Assembly (NCBI GenBank): GCA_027422505.1
Contig: JAPQWV010000001.1
Location: forward strand, 8,122,001-8,186,000
Origin: Craterostigma plantagineum
Taxonomy: Eukaryota > Streptophyta > Magnoliopsida > Lamiales > Linderniaceae
Length of the DNA: 64,000 nucleotides
Direction of reading: 5' to 3'
Below the pieces are notes generated by a model. The model did not search any database. It saw only the letters and a program-made list of their open reading frames with translations, and was not told the DNA's origin. This document shows positions 33,191 through 45,700 of this stretch, one piece after another. Position numbers and translations under genes: made by a program. Within the stretch, counting starts at the first letter, position 1; the number at the start of each line of letters is the position of its first letter.

Positions 33191-33624
33191 TATTTTATTT
33201 ATACTTCGCATTTTGTGTTTATTTCGTTAATGTTTATTTTTTTTAGTTTATTTTATTAAAAATGCCTTATTGTGGTAAGAAATAAAAAATATGATTTTGA
33301 AAAGAAAATAATACAAAAATATAAGAAAAATAAATTTAAAAACCGGATGCGGATATCCGGTATAAATATCCGAATAAACCGGATATCCGATTTTTGGATA
33401 TCCGATTAAAACCGGAGCGGATACGGATACCAGTTTTCGATATCTGAAATTCGGATATCCGATTTCGGATATCCGAAAAACCGGATATCCGGTTTTGCTC
33501 ACCCCTAGCTCAGGCAGGTATCTGCTTTTTGTGGAAAGATTATTATATGTATTTGAGGCAATAAATTTAAATAGATTCTAACAACTGTTTGCCATTGTTT
33601 TCTTTATTTGGGTGATTGGGATCA

Positions 33625-34142
33625 TGGTTTTGAAGACCGGACCGGTCAAAAATCCGGTCCGGTCTTTTTTTAATTTAAAAAAATAAAAAAATTGGTTTTA
33701 AATAAATTATACAGAATAGAAAAACCAATAAATTAGTTTGGTCTAGTGACTAAGTTGTGGGTATTTAACTTTATGGTCTTGGGTTCGAATCCACCCAACA
33801 CCCTAATTTTATATTTTATAATTAACTTATTAGCTCATTTTATTTTTATTAATATTCGACCCCAACTCATAGATTTAATACTTGGCATATTATTAATTTA
33901 TAACAAACCATCCAATTTACTTTTATTTAATTTTACCCCTTAATTTATATAATTATTGTTTGAAAAAAGTTCATAAAAGTAAGTATATTTCCATATTATT
34001 TGATTGATTCATATATAAAATATATATTTATTATATTTAAGATACCGGTTTTACTCCGGTTTGATTCCGGTTTTATACCGGTTAAACCACTAAACCTTAA
34101 ACCACTAAAATTTCCGGTCTTGTTCGAAAACCCGGTTTCATA
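33625..34142. mobile_element. hAT-like repeat in PMT intron 2
   Basis: Starts TGGTTTTGAAGACCGGACCGG and ends TTCGAAAACCCGGTTTCA, with ACCGGTT/CCGGTC palindromic blocks at both ends. The centre (33740-33800) has a tRNA-like tail, GGTCTTGGGTTCGAATCC. No clean TSD. Confidence 0.55.
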
Positions 34143-34403
34143 GGCTTGATTTGGATAAGGTCATTGTCAAAATGAACCACATTTGGTAAGAACGTGATCA
34201 GAACAGCTGTTGGTCAGAACTCTTATAATTACCCATTTAGTAAGAGCACAACACACACATGATTTTGTGGTTTTGTTAGGGAAACGCATGACTTTAATAC
34301 AGTATATAAACAGCTTTCTTTCTTTCTTTTTTTTTTCTATTTCAATGGCTTTTCATTTCAAGAAATCTGATAACTTCTCTTTAAATATGGAATTCAAACA
34401 AAG
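34143..34403. other. End of PMT intron 2
   Basis: Intronic; T-rich toward the acceptor AAAG at 34403. No other feature. Confidence 0.5.
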
Positions 34404-35544
34404 GTTGCGAGTTGGGGAGCTTATCTTCTATCAAGAAACATCCTTCCAATGTCTTTTGCGCCGAGGGATACGCACGAAGCGCAAGTTCAGTTCGCCCTCG
34501 AGAGAGGAGTTCCCGCCTTAATAGGCGTCATCGCGTCGAAAAGACTTCCTTACCCTTCGAGGGCCTTCGACATAGCTCACTGCTCTCGCTGCCTAATTCC
34601 GTGGGGCGAACACGGTGAGATCACGTGAAATTACAATTTTCGTTAATTTTCAAAAAGAATTAAACTAAAACAAGCTTACTAATTTTGAACTTTTTCTTTT
34701 CGGTATGTATTAGATGGCGCGTATTTGATTGAGGTGGACCGTGTTTTGAGGCCGGGTGGGTATTGGATCCTCTCGGGCCCGCCAATACGTTGGAGGAAGT
34801 ATTACAAGGGTTGGGAAAGAACGAAGGAGGACTTGAACGCAGACCAGATGCAGATCGAGAACGTCACTCGAAGCCTATGCTGGAAAAAACTCGTCGAGAA
34901 AGACGATATTGCAATCTCGCAAAAGCCCATCAATCATGCCAAGTGCGAAAATCTACAAAGGATCGTAAAAAACCCGCCTTTTTGCCCTTCCCAACAAGAT
35001 TCCGACAAGGCTTGGTTCGCCTCACTTTTAGCTAATTTTTTTTTTCTTCTACATAAACTCAAATCAGAGTCACGCTGAGATTATTTGTCCCACATCGAGA
35101 AACTATTTCAGCCCAAATCAGTATATAATTGTATCAATATTTTTTAACTTGTTTCGTAGGTACACGAGCTTAGAGACTTGTTTGACCCGATTGCCAGAAG
35201 TATCGGACGACGTGGAAACGTCGGGCGGCAAATTAGAAAAATGGCCCAAGCGGCTGACCTCGGTGCCACCTAGGATTAAAACTTTCGAGAAGGACCTCAA
35301 GTTGTGGACTAGAAGGGTGTCTTATTACAAGACGGTGAACAACCAGTTAGGACAGCCCGGAAGGTACCGCAACATCCTCGACACGAACGCTTTATTGGGC
35401 GATTCGCCGCTAATTTGATCGAAGATCCGCTCTGGGTGATGAACGTGGTCCCCGTCGAGGCTCGGGCCAACACCCTCGGCGTCATTTACGAGAGGGGATT
35501 GATCGGAACCTATCAAAGCTGGTATGATAAACATATATATAGCA

Positions 35545-35562
35545 ACTCTCTCTCTCTCTCTC
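35545..35562. repeat. (TC)n microsatellite in PMT intron 5
   Basis: About nine uninterrupted CT units directly after the exon 5 donor region. Confidence 0.9.
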
Positions 35563-35639
35563 TGTACATATATAGGTCCTGAATTTCCTATCCACTTGGG
35601 TATTCCCAACTTTCAATCAAGACATAATACCTTCTCCAT

Positions 35640-36150
35640 CCGTATTTAAATAATATCATTATACATTTAATAAATATGCCACATGTCAAGTTATAGTTAG
35701 ACTTGAGTTAAACCCAAGTGGTAGGGAAGACAATGCAATATGTATACATAAATGTACGCCGGAGACTTTTTGGTACCCATGTTTTGGGGTAGAGTATTTT
35801 TGGTCCCTATATTTCGATATCTCAAACTATACTTTTTGTACCGATTTGGTTCCTCGGTTAATTTAACCATTAGTTTGGATGAATTTACGAGTCGTGCTAG
35901 GCCAAATAGAATATATGCGGGGGCCGAAGAAAGTGGGACCAAAATGGCCCGTAAATTCGGCCTGATTTGGTCCGTAAATTTTGGCAAAACTAATAGCTAA
36001 ATTAATTGGGGGACAAACACGACATTGGAAACATTGATGAATAAATGTTAAAACATCGGAACACCGGGTGACAAAAAACAACAATATCTCAAATATTTGG
36101 GGACCAAAAATGACATTCTCCCTATACTCACACACACAACTCGCACGCAC
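35640..36150. other. Non-coding part of PMT intron 5
   Basis: AT-rich, contains phrases such as GGGGACCAAAAATGACATT that look like repeat DNA, but no paired ends were found. Confidence 0.35.
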
Positions 36151-36844
36151 ATACTATTTTGATCGAATTTTACGTATTTCGTCTTCTTTTTTCTTTTTTT
36201 TTTCGTCAGGTGTGAGGCGATGTCGACGTACCCCAGATCGTATGATTTTATCCACGCCGACTCGATCTTGACGCTCTATAGAGACAAGTGCGAGACGGAA
36301 GACATTATGTTAGAAATGGACAGAATACTAAGGCCCGAAGGGAGTTTGATCGTTAGGGACGACGTTGACGTGTTGGTGAAGGTGAAGAGAATCGCCGACG
36401 CTTTGAATTGGGACAGTCAGATCGTCGATCACGAAGACGGGCCGTTGGAGAGGGAAAAGCTTCTATTTGCGGTGAAGTTGTACTGGGCGGCGCCGGCGGA
36501 TCAACGGCAACCTCAACCTTGATTGAATGAATGAACTTATTGATTTTTATCTTCTTTCGCCACATCTTTATTTGATTGTTCTAGTATTCTTGTCGTGTAT
36601 TAAACATTTGTTTATTTTTATTTCTTCAGTATTTTATGCATGCGGGTGCAATATGTAAATATACATATATTGTTTATTCTAATAGATCTATTTATGTGAA
36701 AATATATGTTTAAAAGGTTTATTAATTATAAGTATATATATAGGAGAAATTTGATTTTGAGATATAATTTGAATTAATTTAAAATATAAGTACTAAAATT
36801 ATATTTGTAAATTGTTACCCTCTGCCCTGTGGTGTGAGCATTGT

Positions 36845-37958
36845 TAGGGGTGGGCATTCGGGTTCGGGTATTACACGAATTCGATTGAGGTGGGTAGTTC
36901 GGATTTTATTTTCGGGTATTGGGAACCAGATACCCGATAATTGTGTTCGGATCAAATATCGGGTAGTTATTTGCTATCTGATCTTGATTTTTTAAATAAT
37001 ATTTTCAATTTACTAATACGTATATATTACATATTAAATAATATGTACGTATTTGAATATATATGTATCTGTATGTAATTCGTGTCATGAGTTTTAAACA
37101 TTTTACGTGATCAATTTAAACATATACAGTAAACTTACAGTAATATTATTATGTATTCAATGCACTATATCATTATATACAGTGACGGAATCAGGATTAG
37201 CAAAGCGGGGGGTCGATTTCTTCGAAAAAAAAATTTCCATAGAGACATTCCTATAAAATAAAATAATATCTTTTTTAGTTACAATAATCAATATTGATTT
37301 CATAAGACAAAAAAAAAAAGAAAGTGTTCACAATCACATGTCACCGTAACCCGTCTTCTCCACACGGTGAACGATCTCGCGGTTGATAGCCAATGGCGCA
37401 AATGGAGATAATTACTTTTTTATATATATTTTCTTAAGAGCCTTTTTTTGTATAAAAATTAAGATTTGATTAAAAATTTATTTCCTGTTATATTTTTTTA
37501 ACAGGTTTTTTTTTTATATTTAAATGATTTACTAAGATTTTATTAGAAGCCCAACTCTTTTCAGAGCCCATTTTATCAATACATTTATTTATAATAATTG
37601 TTGGCCCAATATAAAACAAGTCCAACTAAAAGAAAATCCCTAAATGTTAGGTTTTAGTCTTCTTCTTCACAACGGCACCTCCCATGGAAGCTTCACCTAG
37701 CATGCATACCCCCTTCTTCCGCCGGCCGCCGGTGGGTCGGCTGACCCCTCTGACCCCCCTGTGGTTCCGTCGCTGATTATATATGTTATTTGTTGTTCTC
37801 ATGATTACCTAGAAACTTTTTTTTCTGTGGTTTTGATAAACTGGGTATCCCATTTCGGGTATCCAGACCCGATATACCCGCCATAAACTGGGTCGGGTTT
37901 GGGTAGGAGAAATATTAATCCGAACTTGAACCCGACTACCCTATCTGATGCCCACCTA
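36845..37958. mobile_element. hAT-like element with a nested hAT MITE
   Basis: TAGGGGTGGGCATTCGGGTT at the left and ..TCTGATGCCCACCTA at the right, with GGTTCGGGTA / ATACCCGA blocks inside both ends. No clean TSD. The middle is occupied by the element at 37180-37775. Confidence 0.6.
37180..37775. mobile_element. 596-bp hAT MITE nested in a hAT-like element
   Basis: Perfect 8-bp TSD attatata (37172-37179 and 37776-37783). Ends CAGTGACGGAATCAGG and GGTTCCGTCGCTG. Non-coding. Confidence 0.85.
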
Positions 37959-38376
37959 CCTGTTATAAATAGTATAGATAAAAAAGCTATTTTTATTCGA
38001 ATGTTTTGATTATTTTTTGTAATACCCCTAAAATTTAACACGGGATTTTTGACGTAATTAGTAATTTTGTTATGTGACCTAGCAATTTTATTTGTAATTT
38101 CGGAACTTTGAAATAAATTTTAATGTATGAAGTTTCGATTAATTCAAGACTTAATAAAAGTAATGCCCGAAAATTGGAAAACAGATCTAACATTAAAAGA
38201 ATTCGGATAATTCAATTATCGAGTAACTTGATAGAATTAATTTTCGGGTAAGGTGAGCCTTGGGAATTTTTGGATGTTGACCTAATCCAATTTTCGGATG
38301 TTGACCTATCCAATTTTTTGGATAACATGGGGAAGTAATTTTCGCATAATGAAAGGAATTTTAAGAAGCTTACTTA
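37959..38376. other. AT-rich non-coding stretch
   Basis: 38255-38330 has a short near-direct repeat (TTTTCGGATGTTGACCTA). Nothing else recognised. Confidence 0.4.
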
Positions 38377-39092
38377 GGGCCGGTTTAGTTGGGGGTATTA
38401 GGGGGGGTTTAGGAAGGTTAGTATTAATTGGTGTTGTGTTTGGTTGGAGGGTTTTTTTAAAGGTAAGATTTAATTAATACCCTCTTAATACCTCTAATAA
38501 GGTGTTAACTAAAGCAGCTTAGACCCCTAGCTTTATCTATTTCATTTTATGACTAAATTATCCTTTTTTATAAAAATTTATATTTCCTATATTATCCCTC
38601 TCATCATTTGTCTACAGCTGTCATAGAAAAGCAAACAATATTGAATTTACAACATAGAAAAGCAAAACACCGTTGCGATCATAGCACAATAATAAAAAAA
38701 CATCTACGCACTATTGTGATTATCAGAGTAAACGATAAGAACATCATCAGCCTATTGCTATTATCGAAGCACGATAACGAAAAGAATTCTTAAATTCGGG
38801 ACTAAGAATAATCAAAAGAAACAGAGATTGCATACCTTAATCGGTACTGTAGAGGACGCACATTATGAACGGCAAACCCTAAACCACTAATTTATAAATT
38901 CCAAAATAAAATAAAGATAAAACTGTAATAGCATTTAATTTAAATTTAATACCAAGTAAACCCATTTACCGAACACATCCGAATTATTATTTCAACCCAT
39001 TAACCAAACACTCAAAAAATGTATATCCTCCATTATTTAAACCCAATTAAAACTAATGTTGTTTAAACACATCCCTCCAACCAAACGGGCCC
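38377..39092. mobile_element. Tourist/Harbinger-like element
   Basis: GGGCCGGTTTAGTTGGGGG at the left, CCAACCAAACGGGCCC at the right, and tta TSD (38374-38376 and 39093-39095). Length 716 bp, no transposase ORF, hence non-autonomous. Confidence 0.75.
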
Positions 39093-39249
39093 TTAAGGTA
39101 TAAGGAAAATTTCGTCACCTCCTTGTCAAGTCATTACCTTTTTCAAGACTTCAATACATATCTATTATCATCAAGATTGAAAGTGTAAAGTTGAATTATT
39201 CCTTGATGATCGATACACTATACACTCACATCATATATATACAAATCAA

Positions 39250-39354
39250 TAATTAATGTGATTAATGAGTAAATCTCACTAATCATGCTATACTATCAAT
39301 CAATATATTTAATGTGATTAATGAGTAAATCCCACTAATCATGCTACACTATCA
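39250..39354 (-). repeat. Part of 3' LTR of a minus-strand Copia
   Basis: Immediately past the purine tract (CCCCCC on plus at 39355-39360) the minus strand starts TGATAGTGTAGCATG. Within it a 44-bp unit (TAATGTGATTAATGAGTAAAT..CACTAATCATGCTA) occurs twice in tandem (39255-39298 and 39310-39354). The far end of the LTR was not located. Confidence 0.55.
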
Positions 39355-41765
39355 CCCCCCGCAAGCAAGACGTGGGATGTCGTCCAACGCGAAGCTTGTC
39401 TCGAAAGAACTCAAATAGTGAATGATGTAAAGCTTTTGTAAAAATATCTGCCACTTGGAGATCTGACGAAACAAACTTAGTCTGTAGTCGGCCTGCAGAA
39501 ACGAGCTCACGAACAAAATGATAGTCAATGTCGATGTGTTTAGCTCTTTTATGCGCACTTGGAATTTGACTAAGAAAGATAGCACTATTATTGTCCGAAT
39601 AAAGAGTCGGACATGAAGAAAGCTCGAAACGGAGTTCTCGAAGCAGGTGAAGAACGCAAATAATTTCCGAAGCTGCATTTGCTAAAGCACGATACTCTGA
39701 CTCGCAACGAGAACGAGAAACAGTGGGTTGCTTCTCCGCGCTCCTAGACACGATGTTTCCCCCAATATAAATAGAATAGCCATATGTGGAACGTCTAGTT
39801 TCAAAACTTCGAGCCCAATCAGCATCCGAATAAGCAATTAGAGATCGTGAGATGCTACGAGTAAAAGAAAGTCCGAAAGCCGGTGTACTTTTCACGTAGC
39901 GAAGTATCCGTTTCACTGCTTTAAAGTGATCAACCGGAGGACTTTGAAGGTGTTGACTTTCAAGATTTACGGCAAACGATAAATCTGGGCGAGTGATAGT
40001 GAGATACTGTAGCGCACCAACCAAAGAGCGATAGAGAGTAGGATTATCAAAAAGCGGACCTGATGAAGAAAGCTGGCATCCGGCTGCTAATGGTGTGGAA
40101 ACGGGTTTGGAGTCCTCGAGAGCTGCTCGTTGAAGAATATCACGTGCATACTTTGCCTGATTTAAAAAAATACCGGAAGATGTATACATAACTTCAAGGC
40201 CCAAAAATAACTTAGCTAAACCCATGTCTTTAATTGCAAACTCCTGACCCAGGCGAGCAATGAAAGCTTGTAAACTGTCGCGAGAATTGCATGTGAGGAT
40301 GAAATCATCAACGTACACTAAAAGATATAACGTAGTCGTGCCAGAAGTATATAAAAATAACGATGAGTCCGAGCGACTACATGTGAAGCCAACACTCAAG
40401 AGAAAATCGCTAAGCCTTTGGAACCAGGCACGAGGAGCCTTTTCAGCCCGTAGAGTGCTTTCTTAAGTCGACAAACATGATGTGGAAATCGAGCATCTAT
40501 GAATCCGGGCGGTTGTTCCATGAACACAGGTTTTGTCAAAACCCCATTTAAAAAAGGCATTTTTCACATCTAATTGATGAAGAGTGGATGCTCGAACGAC
40601 CGGACTGAAGGTATGAGAATAGTCCAACCCCAGGAACCTGACTAAACCCCTGTGCAACAAGTCTCGCCTTATGTTTGTCAATGGAGCCGTCAGCCTGAAA
40701 TTTAGTACGAAATACCCATTTTGATCCAACAACATTTGTGTTCGGAGGGCGTGGAACCAAATCCCATGTTTGATTTGAGTGAAGAGCAGAAAGTTCTTCG
40801 TTCATAGCAGCAACCCAGATAGGGTTCTTTTAGTGCAGATTTGACCCCTCGAGGTTCATTCACTGCTATGAGTGTATTAAATAATCGAGTATGGGCATAA
40901 TTAGTCACGTATTTTGGCTTGAAAATTCCTTACTTAGCGCGAGTCTGCATAGGATGAGAAGGAACTGCAGCATTAGAAGAGGAATCTGGTACTTCCAATG
41001 ATGTGGTAGGAGGATCCGCAAGCAACTCAGGTGAGGAATGGTCGAGATTATCTGAAGCAAGTTCTGATATAGGTATGTTTGGAGAAGACTCATCACACGT
41101 AACACAAGGATCGAGCTTGAAGACACATCAGATTGAGTATTGGGCTGAATCTGATTCTCGACCAAGTTAGCAGGCTCCAAAAATTCTGAAATTGGCAAGG
41201 ATGAAGTGTTGGAACTGTTCATAAGGCTTGAGAATGGAAATGAAACCTCATCAAATTTAGCGTGACGAGAAATATAAATGCGAGTAGATATAGGATCATA
41301 ACATCGAAACCCTTTGTGCGAGCTACTATAGCCAAGAAACACAGACGCTACGCTTCGTGGCTGAAACTTATCTGCTGTATAATCTCGAAGGCATGGATAC
41401 ACCCGACAACCGAACGGATGAAAATTGTTGAAGTTTGGAGCAGTAGCGAAAACCAATTCAAAGGGCGATTGTCCGTCAAGAACTTTTGATGGAAGTCGAT
41501 TGATGATATAAATAGCTGTACTGAAGGCGTCAACCAAATATTTTAATGGAGCGTGAGAATGAAACAACATTGCCAAACCTGTTTCAGTTACATGTCGATG
41601 TTTACGTTCGGCCCTACCATTCTGAGCAGGTGTATATGGACACGATAAAATGTGGCGAATACCCTTCTCTCAAAAAAATATTGTAGTTTATTGTTGGTGA
41701 ATTCGGAGCCCCTATCGCTGTGAAAGGTTTTGAGACTAGTCGAAAACTGATTCTCAACAAATGGA
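39355..41765 (-). pseudogene. Copia pol fragment (integrase to RNase H)
   Basis: The minus strand reads from integrase (FHSDRGSEFTN near 41730, then WAIYIINRLPS-type and FHPFGCRVYPCLRDY zones) through the RT start (WDLVPRPPNTNVVGSKWVF) and YVDDFILTC (about 40310) to RNase H (SDADWARSFETRRST) and the C-terminal LRGVIV. 40399-39344 is open, but frames change near 40460, 40560, 40800, 40900 and 41580. Gag, protease and 5' LTR are absent: similarity stops at about 41765, where a plus-strand Copia takes over. Style is of the RE1/Ale-like Copia group, by overall look only. Confidence 0.8.
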
Positions 41766-41889
41766 TTCCAAAGCTTCAAACTGCAGGAACACAAATTCCT
41801 ATCCTAGAAATAGGTAGTGACTCTGTGTCATCCCTTAACAAAGAAAAATCCAGGAAGTCTAAACGGACTAACAAAATTGACAGAGGTGG

Positions 41890-44800
41890 ACCCATATTTC
41901 AATGGGTACCTAAAACCCTCTAGTTTTATATTTGCAGGCCCTTCATGTGTGGTACTTAGATTCTGGTTGCTCCACACACATGACTGGGACAAAGGAACTG
42001 TTGAGCAACTACATTGATAAACCTGGAGGACTGGTACGCTTTGGTAATAGCAATGGAGCCAGAATCCTTGGTCATGGCGATCTCATCTGCAATCGACTCA
42101 CAATTAAACAAGTCTCGTATGTTGAAGGACTGACACACAACCTCTTATCAATAGGACAGTTCAGTGATTTTGGACTCCAAGTTGTGTTTCTAAAGAAAAC
42201 CTGCAAAATTCTCAATGCCAATGGTGAAGAACTCCTAACTGGAACTCGCAAGACAAATCTTTACACCATTGATATCCGAACTGTCAAACCAAAGACTGAT
42301 ATCTGCCTAATCTCCAAAGCAACTTCAACTCAAACTGACTTATGGCACCAGCGGTTATCTCATCTTAACTTCAAAACCCTCAACAAGCTATCAACCAACA
42401 AATTGGCTATTGGACTACCACCATTGAAGTATCAAAAAGAGCATATATGCTCTGCTTGTGAAAAGGGAAAAATGAAGAAAGCCTCACACCCTACAAAACA
42501 CACAACATCCACTCAACATCCTCTAGAGCTTTTACACATGGATCTGTGTGGACCAATGCGAACTGAGAGCATAAGTGGAAAGCGATATATGCTGGTTATC
42601 GTCGACGACTATTCCCGATACACTTGGGTACGCTTTTTACGGACTAAATCAGAGACAGTCAATCATATTCCAAACCTAATCAGAACAACGCAGAATCTAC
42701 TCCAGAGTAGTGTTAAAATAGTTAGATCAGACAATGGAACAGAATTCAAGAATCAACAGCTCAGCGACTTCTACGAATCCATAGGGATTACCCAACAGTT
42801 TTCTGCTGTCTACACACCTCAACAAAATGGGGTTGTTGAAAGGCGAAATCGAACACTTGTAGAGGCTGCTCGAACAATGATCATTCAATTATCACTACCT
42901 CATTTTCTTTGGGCTGAAGCAATGAATACTGCTTGCTATACGCAGAATCGCACAAGCATTCATCTAAGATTTGGAAAGACGCCCTATGAACTTATAAATG
43001 GAAGACTGCCCAACATTGCTCATTTTCGAATTTTTGGATGCAAGTGCTTCGTCGCCAACGACCGCGAAGACAAGTCCAAACTTGATCCAAAAGCAACTGA
43101 AGGAATCTTCGTAGGCTACTCTGCACAATCTAAGGCGTACAGGATATTTCTCAGAAACAGAAGGATAATCATTGAAAGTATAAATGTCACCTTTGATGAG
43201 GGACTCGAACTTTTGACTGGACATAGCAGTTTGGGACAAGTCTCTAGAACACCACACCTTATTCATTCTCATAATGAAGAAGGAGAATGTTCGAGAGATG
43301 CCTCTGAATGGAACTCTTCAGATCAACAAGCAACTGATTCTTCTAGACAAAGCAACCCAACATGCTTCACTCAACGAGCTCAAGAGAACGGGATTTGGAT
43401 CTACTTTTTGAGCATATTTATATCTCTCAAAATCAGACAAGACCATCTACCGATCCATTTCCAAATACTGAATCCAGTCCTAGTTCGTCAACTCATGATT
43501 CAGAACCTATTCCTAACCAGACAAATTCCTCCCTCAGATGCAGAAGCCTCGACCCCAACAACTTTGACCACAACGCAGACAGAGGCCTCCTCCTCAACTT
43601 CAGCTGGCACTGCAATCGACTATCCACTAAATGATGAGTCGCAAATAGACGAAACGACACTACCCCACGAAAAGAAATGGGTTCGACATCATCCTACTGA
43701 TCAAATAATAGGAGATCCAAATACAGGAGTAACGACTAGAAGATCACTTTCAAATGAATGTCAGTTCACCTGTTTCTTGAGTCAAACAGAACCTAAAAGA
43801 GTAGTTGACGCACTACGGGATCCTAACTGGATAGTGGCTATGCAAGAGGAGATTAATCAATTCGAACGTCTCAAAGTCTGGAACCTAGTTCCTCGTCCAA
43901 AAGGAAAAACGGTGATCGGAACAAAGTGGGTATTTAAAAACAAAAAGGATGAAGATGGTGTTGTAATTCGGAACAAGGCTAGACTTGTTGCTAAGGGATA
44001 TAATCAACAGGAAGGAATTGATTATGATGAAACATTTGCCCCTGTAGCTAGAATCGAAGCTATTAGGTTATTCCTTGCATACGCAGCACACAAAGACTTT
44101 ACTGTCTATCAAATGGATGTAAAAACAGCCTTCTTGAACGGAATTCTGAAAGAAGAAGTGTATGTGTCACAGCCAGACGGATTTCTCAATGCTGATCATC
44201 CCGACTTTGTTTACAAACTTGACAAATCACTGTACGGACTTAAACAAGCTCCAAGAGCCTGGTATGAGGTGCTATCCGACTTTCTTATCTCCTCAGGTTT
44301 CACTAAAGGGAAAATTGACACTACCTTGTTCGTAAAGAAAGATGGTTCTGATATCATGCTTGTGCAAATCTATGTGGATGATATCATTTTGGCTCTACAA
44401 ATCCTAAACTTTGTGAAGAATTTAGCATTCTGATGCAATCACAATTTGAAATGAGTATGATGGGAGAAATGTCATTCTTCCTCGGATTACAAATCAAACA
44501 ACTTCAGGATGGGATTTTTATTAATCAATCAAAGTACATTCACGATATTCTCAAAAAATATGGGATTGACAAGAGCAAATCATCGAGTACACCTATGTCC
44601 ACATCATGCTCGCTCGATGCAAATCACTTAGGTGAACCTGTAGATGTTACTCATTACCGAGGGATCATTGGTTCATTACTCTACCTCACAGCCAGTCGGC
44701 CAGACATCTTATTCTCTACATGTCTTTGTGCTCGATTTCAAGCTAACCCCAAGGAGTCGCATCTTCATGCCGTCAAAAGAATCTTGAAGTATCTGAAAGG

Positions 44801-45317
44801 AACACCAGACCTTGGACTGTGGTATCCTAAGAACTCAAATATGAAACTAATAGGGTATTCTGACGCAGACTTTGCAGGTTGCAGATTAGACAGAAAAAGC
44901 ACTTCTGGACACATCCAATTCCTAGGCGACAAGCTTGTATGTTGGGCCTCGAAGAAACAAAATTGTGTGTCAACTTCCACGGCGGAAGCAGAATACGTTG
45001 CTGCAGCCAGTTGCTGCTCACAAATTTTGTGGATCAGAACTCAACTACGGGACTACGGGTTCGATCTAAATAGAATTCCTATTTACTGTGATTCCAAGAG
45101 TGCAATTGCAATTACATGTAACCCTGTTCATCACTCACGCACTAAGCACATAGATCTTCGCTATCACTTCATAAAGGATCACGTAGAGAGAGGCATAATA
45201 GAAATGTACTTTGTCAATACAGAGCTTCAACTAGCCGACTTGCTTACAAAAGCATTGGATGAAAAACGCTTCCAATTCTTAGTAGCAAAGTTGGGAATGT
45301 TGAACCTCAACTTTTAA
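41890..45317 (+). pseudogene. SIRE-like Copia pol
   Basis: Protease [16 protein letters not shown]-pre-integrase [11 protein letters not shown], integrase [11 protein letters not shown] and [25 protein letters not shown] and IYVDDIILA, RNase H SDADFAGCRLDRKSTSG and CDSKSAIAI, ending LNLNF. It is remarkably well kept: 833 codons are open (41932-44433). The only breaks seen are a frame change just upstream of the protease (near 41910) and one at about 44390-44394, right after the YVDD motif, in a T run where one base appears lost. The remaining 294 codons (44433-45317) are then open to the end. Confidence 0.88.
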
Positions 45318-45479
45318 TTTTGCCTATGCCCTCCTACAGTTCACCATTTATCTATCTGCTAAGTTACTAATCTCTTATTCTGTGCATGTTTACTATGTTA
45401 ATTAGTTTATTAGGATTTTATTTTTCTCTCTTTGGTTAATTTCTATTTTTCAATAAATTTTTCCTGTTTACAATAAGTC

Positions 45480-45700
45480 GATGTATCGCCAATGCTGATG
45501 GCCATACATCGAGGGGGAGAAAAGCTATATCCATGCATCGAGGGGGAGTGATTTCAATCATTTTTCAGATACTCGATAGGCATTATATCTAGGGGGAGTT
45601 TTTCAACAAATATTTATTCAAGAAACCCAAACATTTAGGGGGAGTTTTCGTACAACAACTCAAATACTTATTCAAAGAAATCCAAACATTTAGGGGGAGT
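45480..45700 (+). repeat. Multiple polypurine-like AGGGGGAG tracts
   Basis: CATCGAGGGGGAG at about 45508 and 45536, ATCTAGGGGGAGTTTTT at about 45590, and ATTTAGGGGGAGTTTTCGTAC at about 45630 and 45690. The same core, TTAGGGGGAGA, stands at 51330 directly before the 3' LTR. Extra internal PPT-like tracts after pol are known from SIRE-type elements. Confidence 0.7.

Larger units (their letters stand above)
30630..33266. mobile_element. Internally deleted MULE with PMD and MURA remnants (MULE-2)
   Basis: Perfect 9-bp TSD ttattgtgg (30621-30629 and 33267-33275). TIRs start GGCATTTTTAATAAAATAAAC and remain similar for about 50 bp. It holds the N-terminal MURA fragment on plus (31230) and PMD exons 1-2 on minus (32442-31491). 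The gene order equals MULE-1 in reverse orientation, with the whole middle (PMD exon 3 and the MURA core) missing. Confidence 0.88.
30259..33507. mobile_element. hAT element in PMT intron 2, carrying MULE-2
   Basis: Perfect 8-bp TSD gctcaggc (30251-30258 and 33508-33515). TIRs are TAGGGGTCAGCAAAAATATCC and ..GGTTTTGCTCACCCCTA. Subterminal arrays of CCGGATATCCG-type palindromes lie at both ends (30275-30440 and 33345-33495). Without MULE-2 it is about 600 bp and non-coding, hence non-autonomous. Confidence 0.9.
29013..36522 (+). pseudogene. PMT-type (DUF248) putative methyltransferase, disabled
   Basis: Six exons with GT-AG borders: 29013-29699, 29804-30047, 34404-34614, 34714-35014, 35160-35521 and 36210-36522. 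The product is a type II Golgi membrane protein: short basic N-terminus, transmembrane segment (LAILCSLSYFLGAW), then YTPCED, HCP, WPLSRDVAWFANVPH, the SAM-binding TAIDTGCG motif, [51 protein letters not shown] and HADSILTLY in family order. Such proteins are linked to pectin methylation in Golgi; the substrate of this one is unknown. Lesions are a 219-bp hAT in exon 1 within the transmembrane codons, a frame change near 29567 (before SEYTPCED) and a frame change near 35393 (after DTNA). The exon 4 donor (GTTCGC) is weak. Intron 2 is 4.36 kb because of a nested transposon. Confidence 0.85.
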
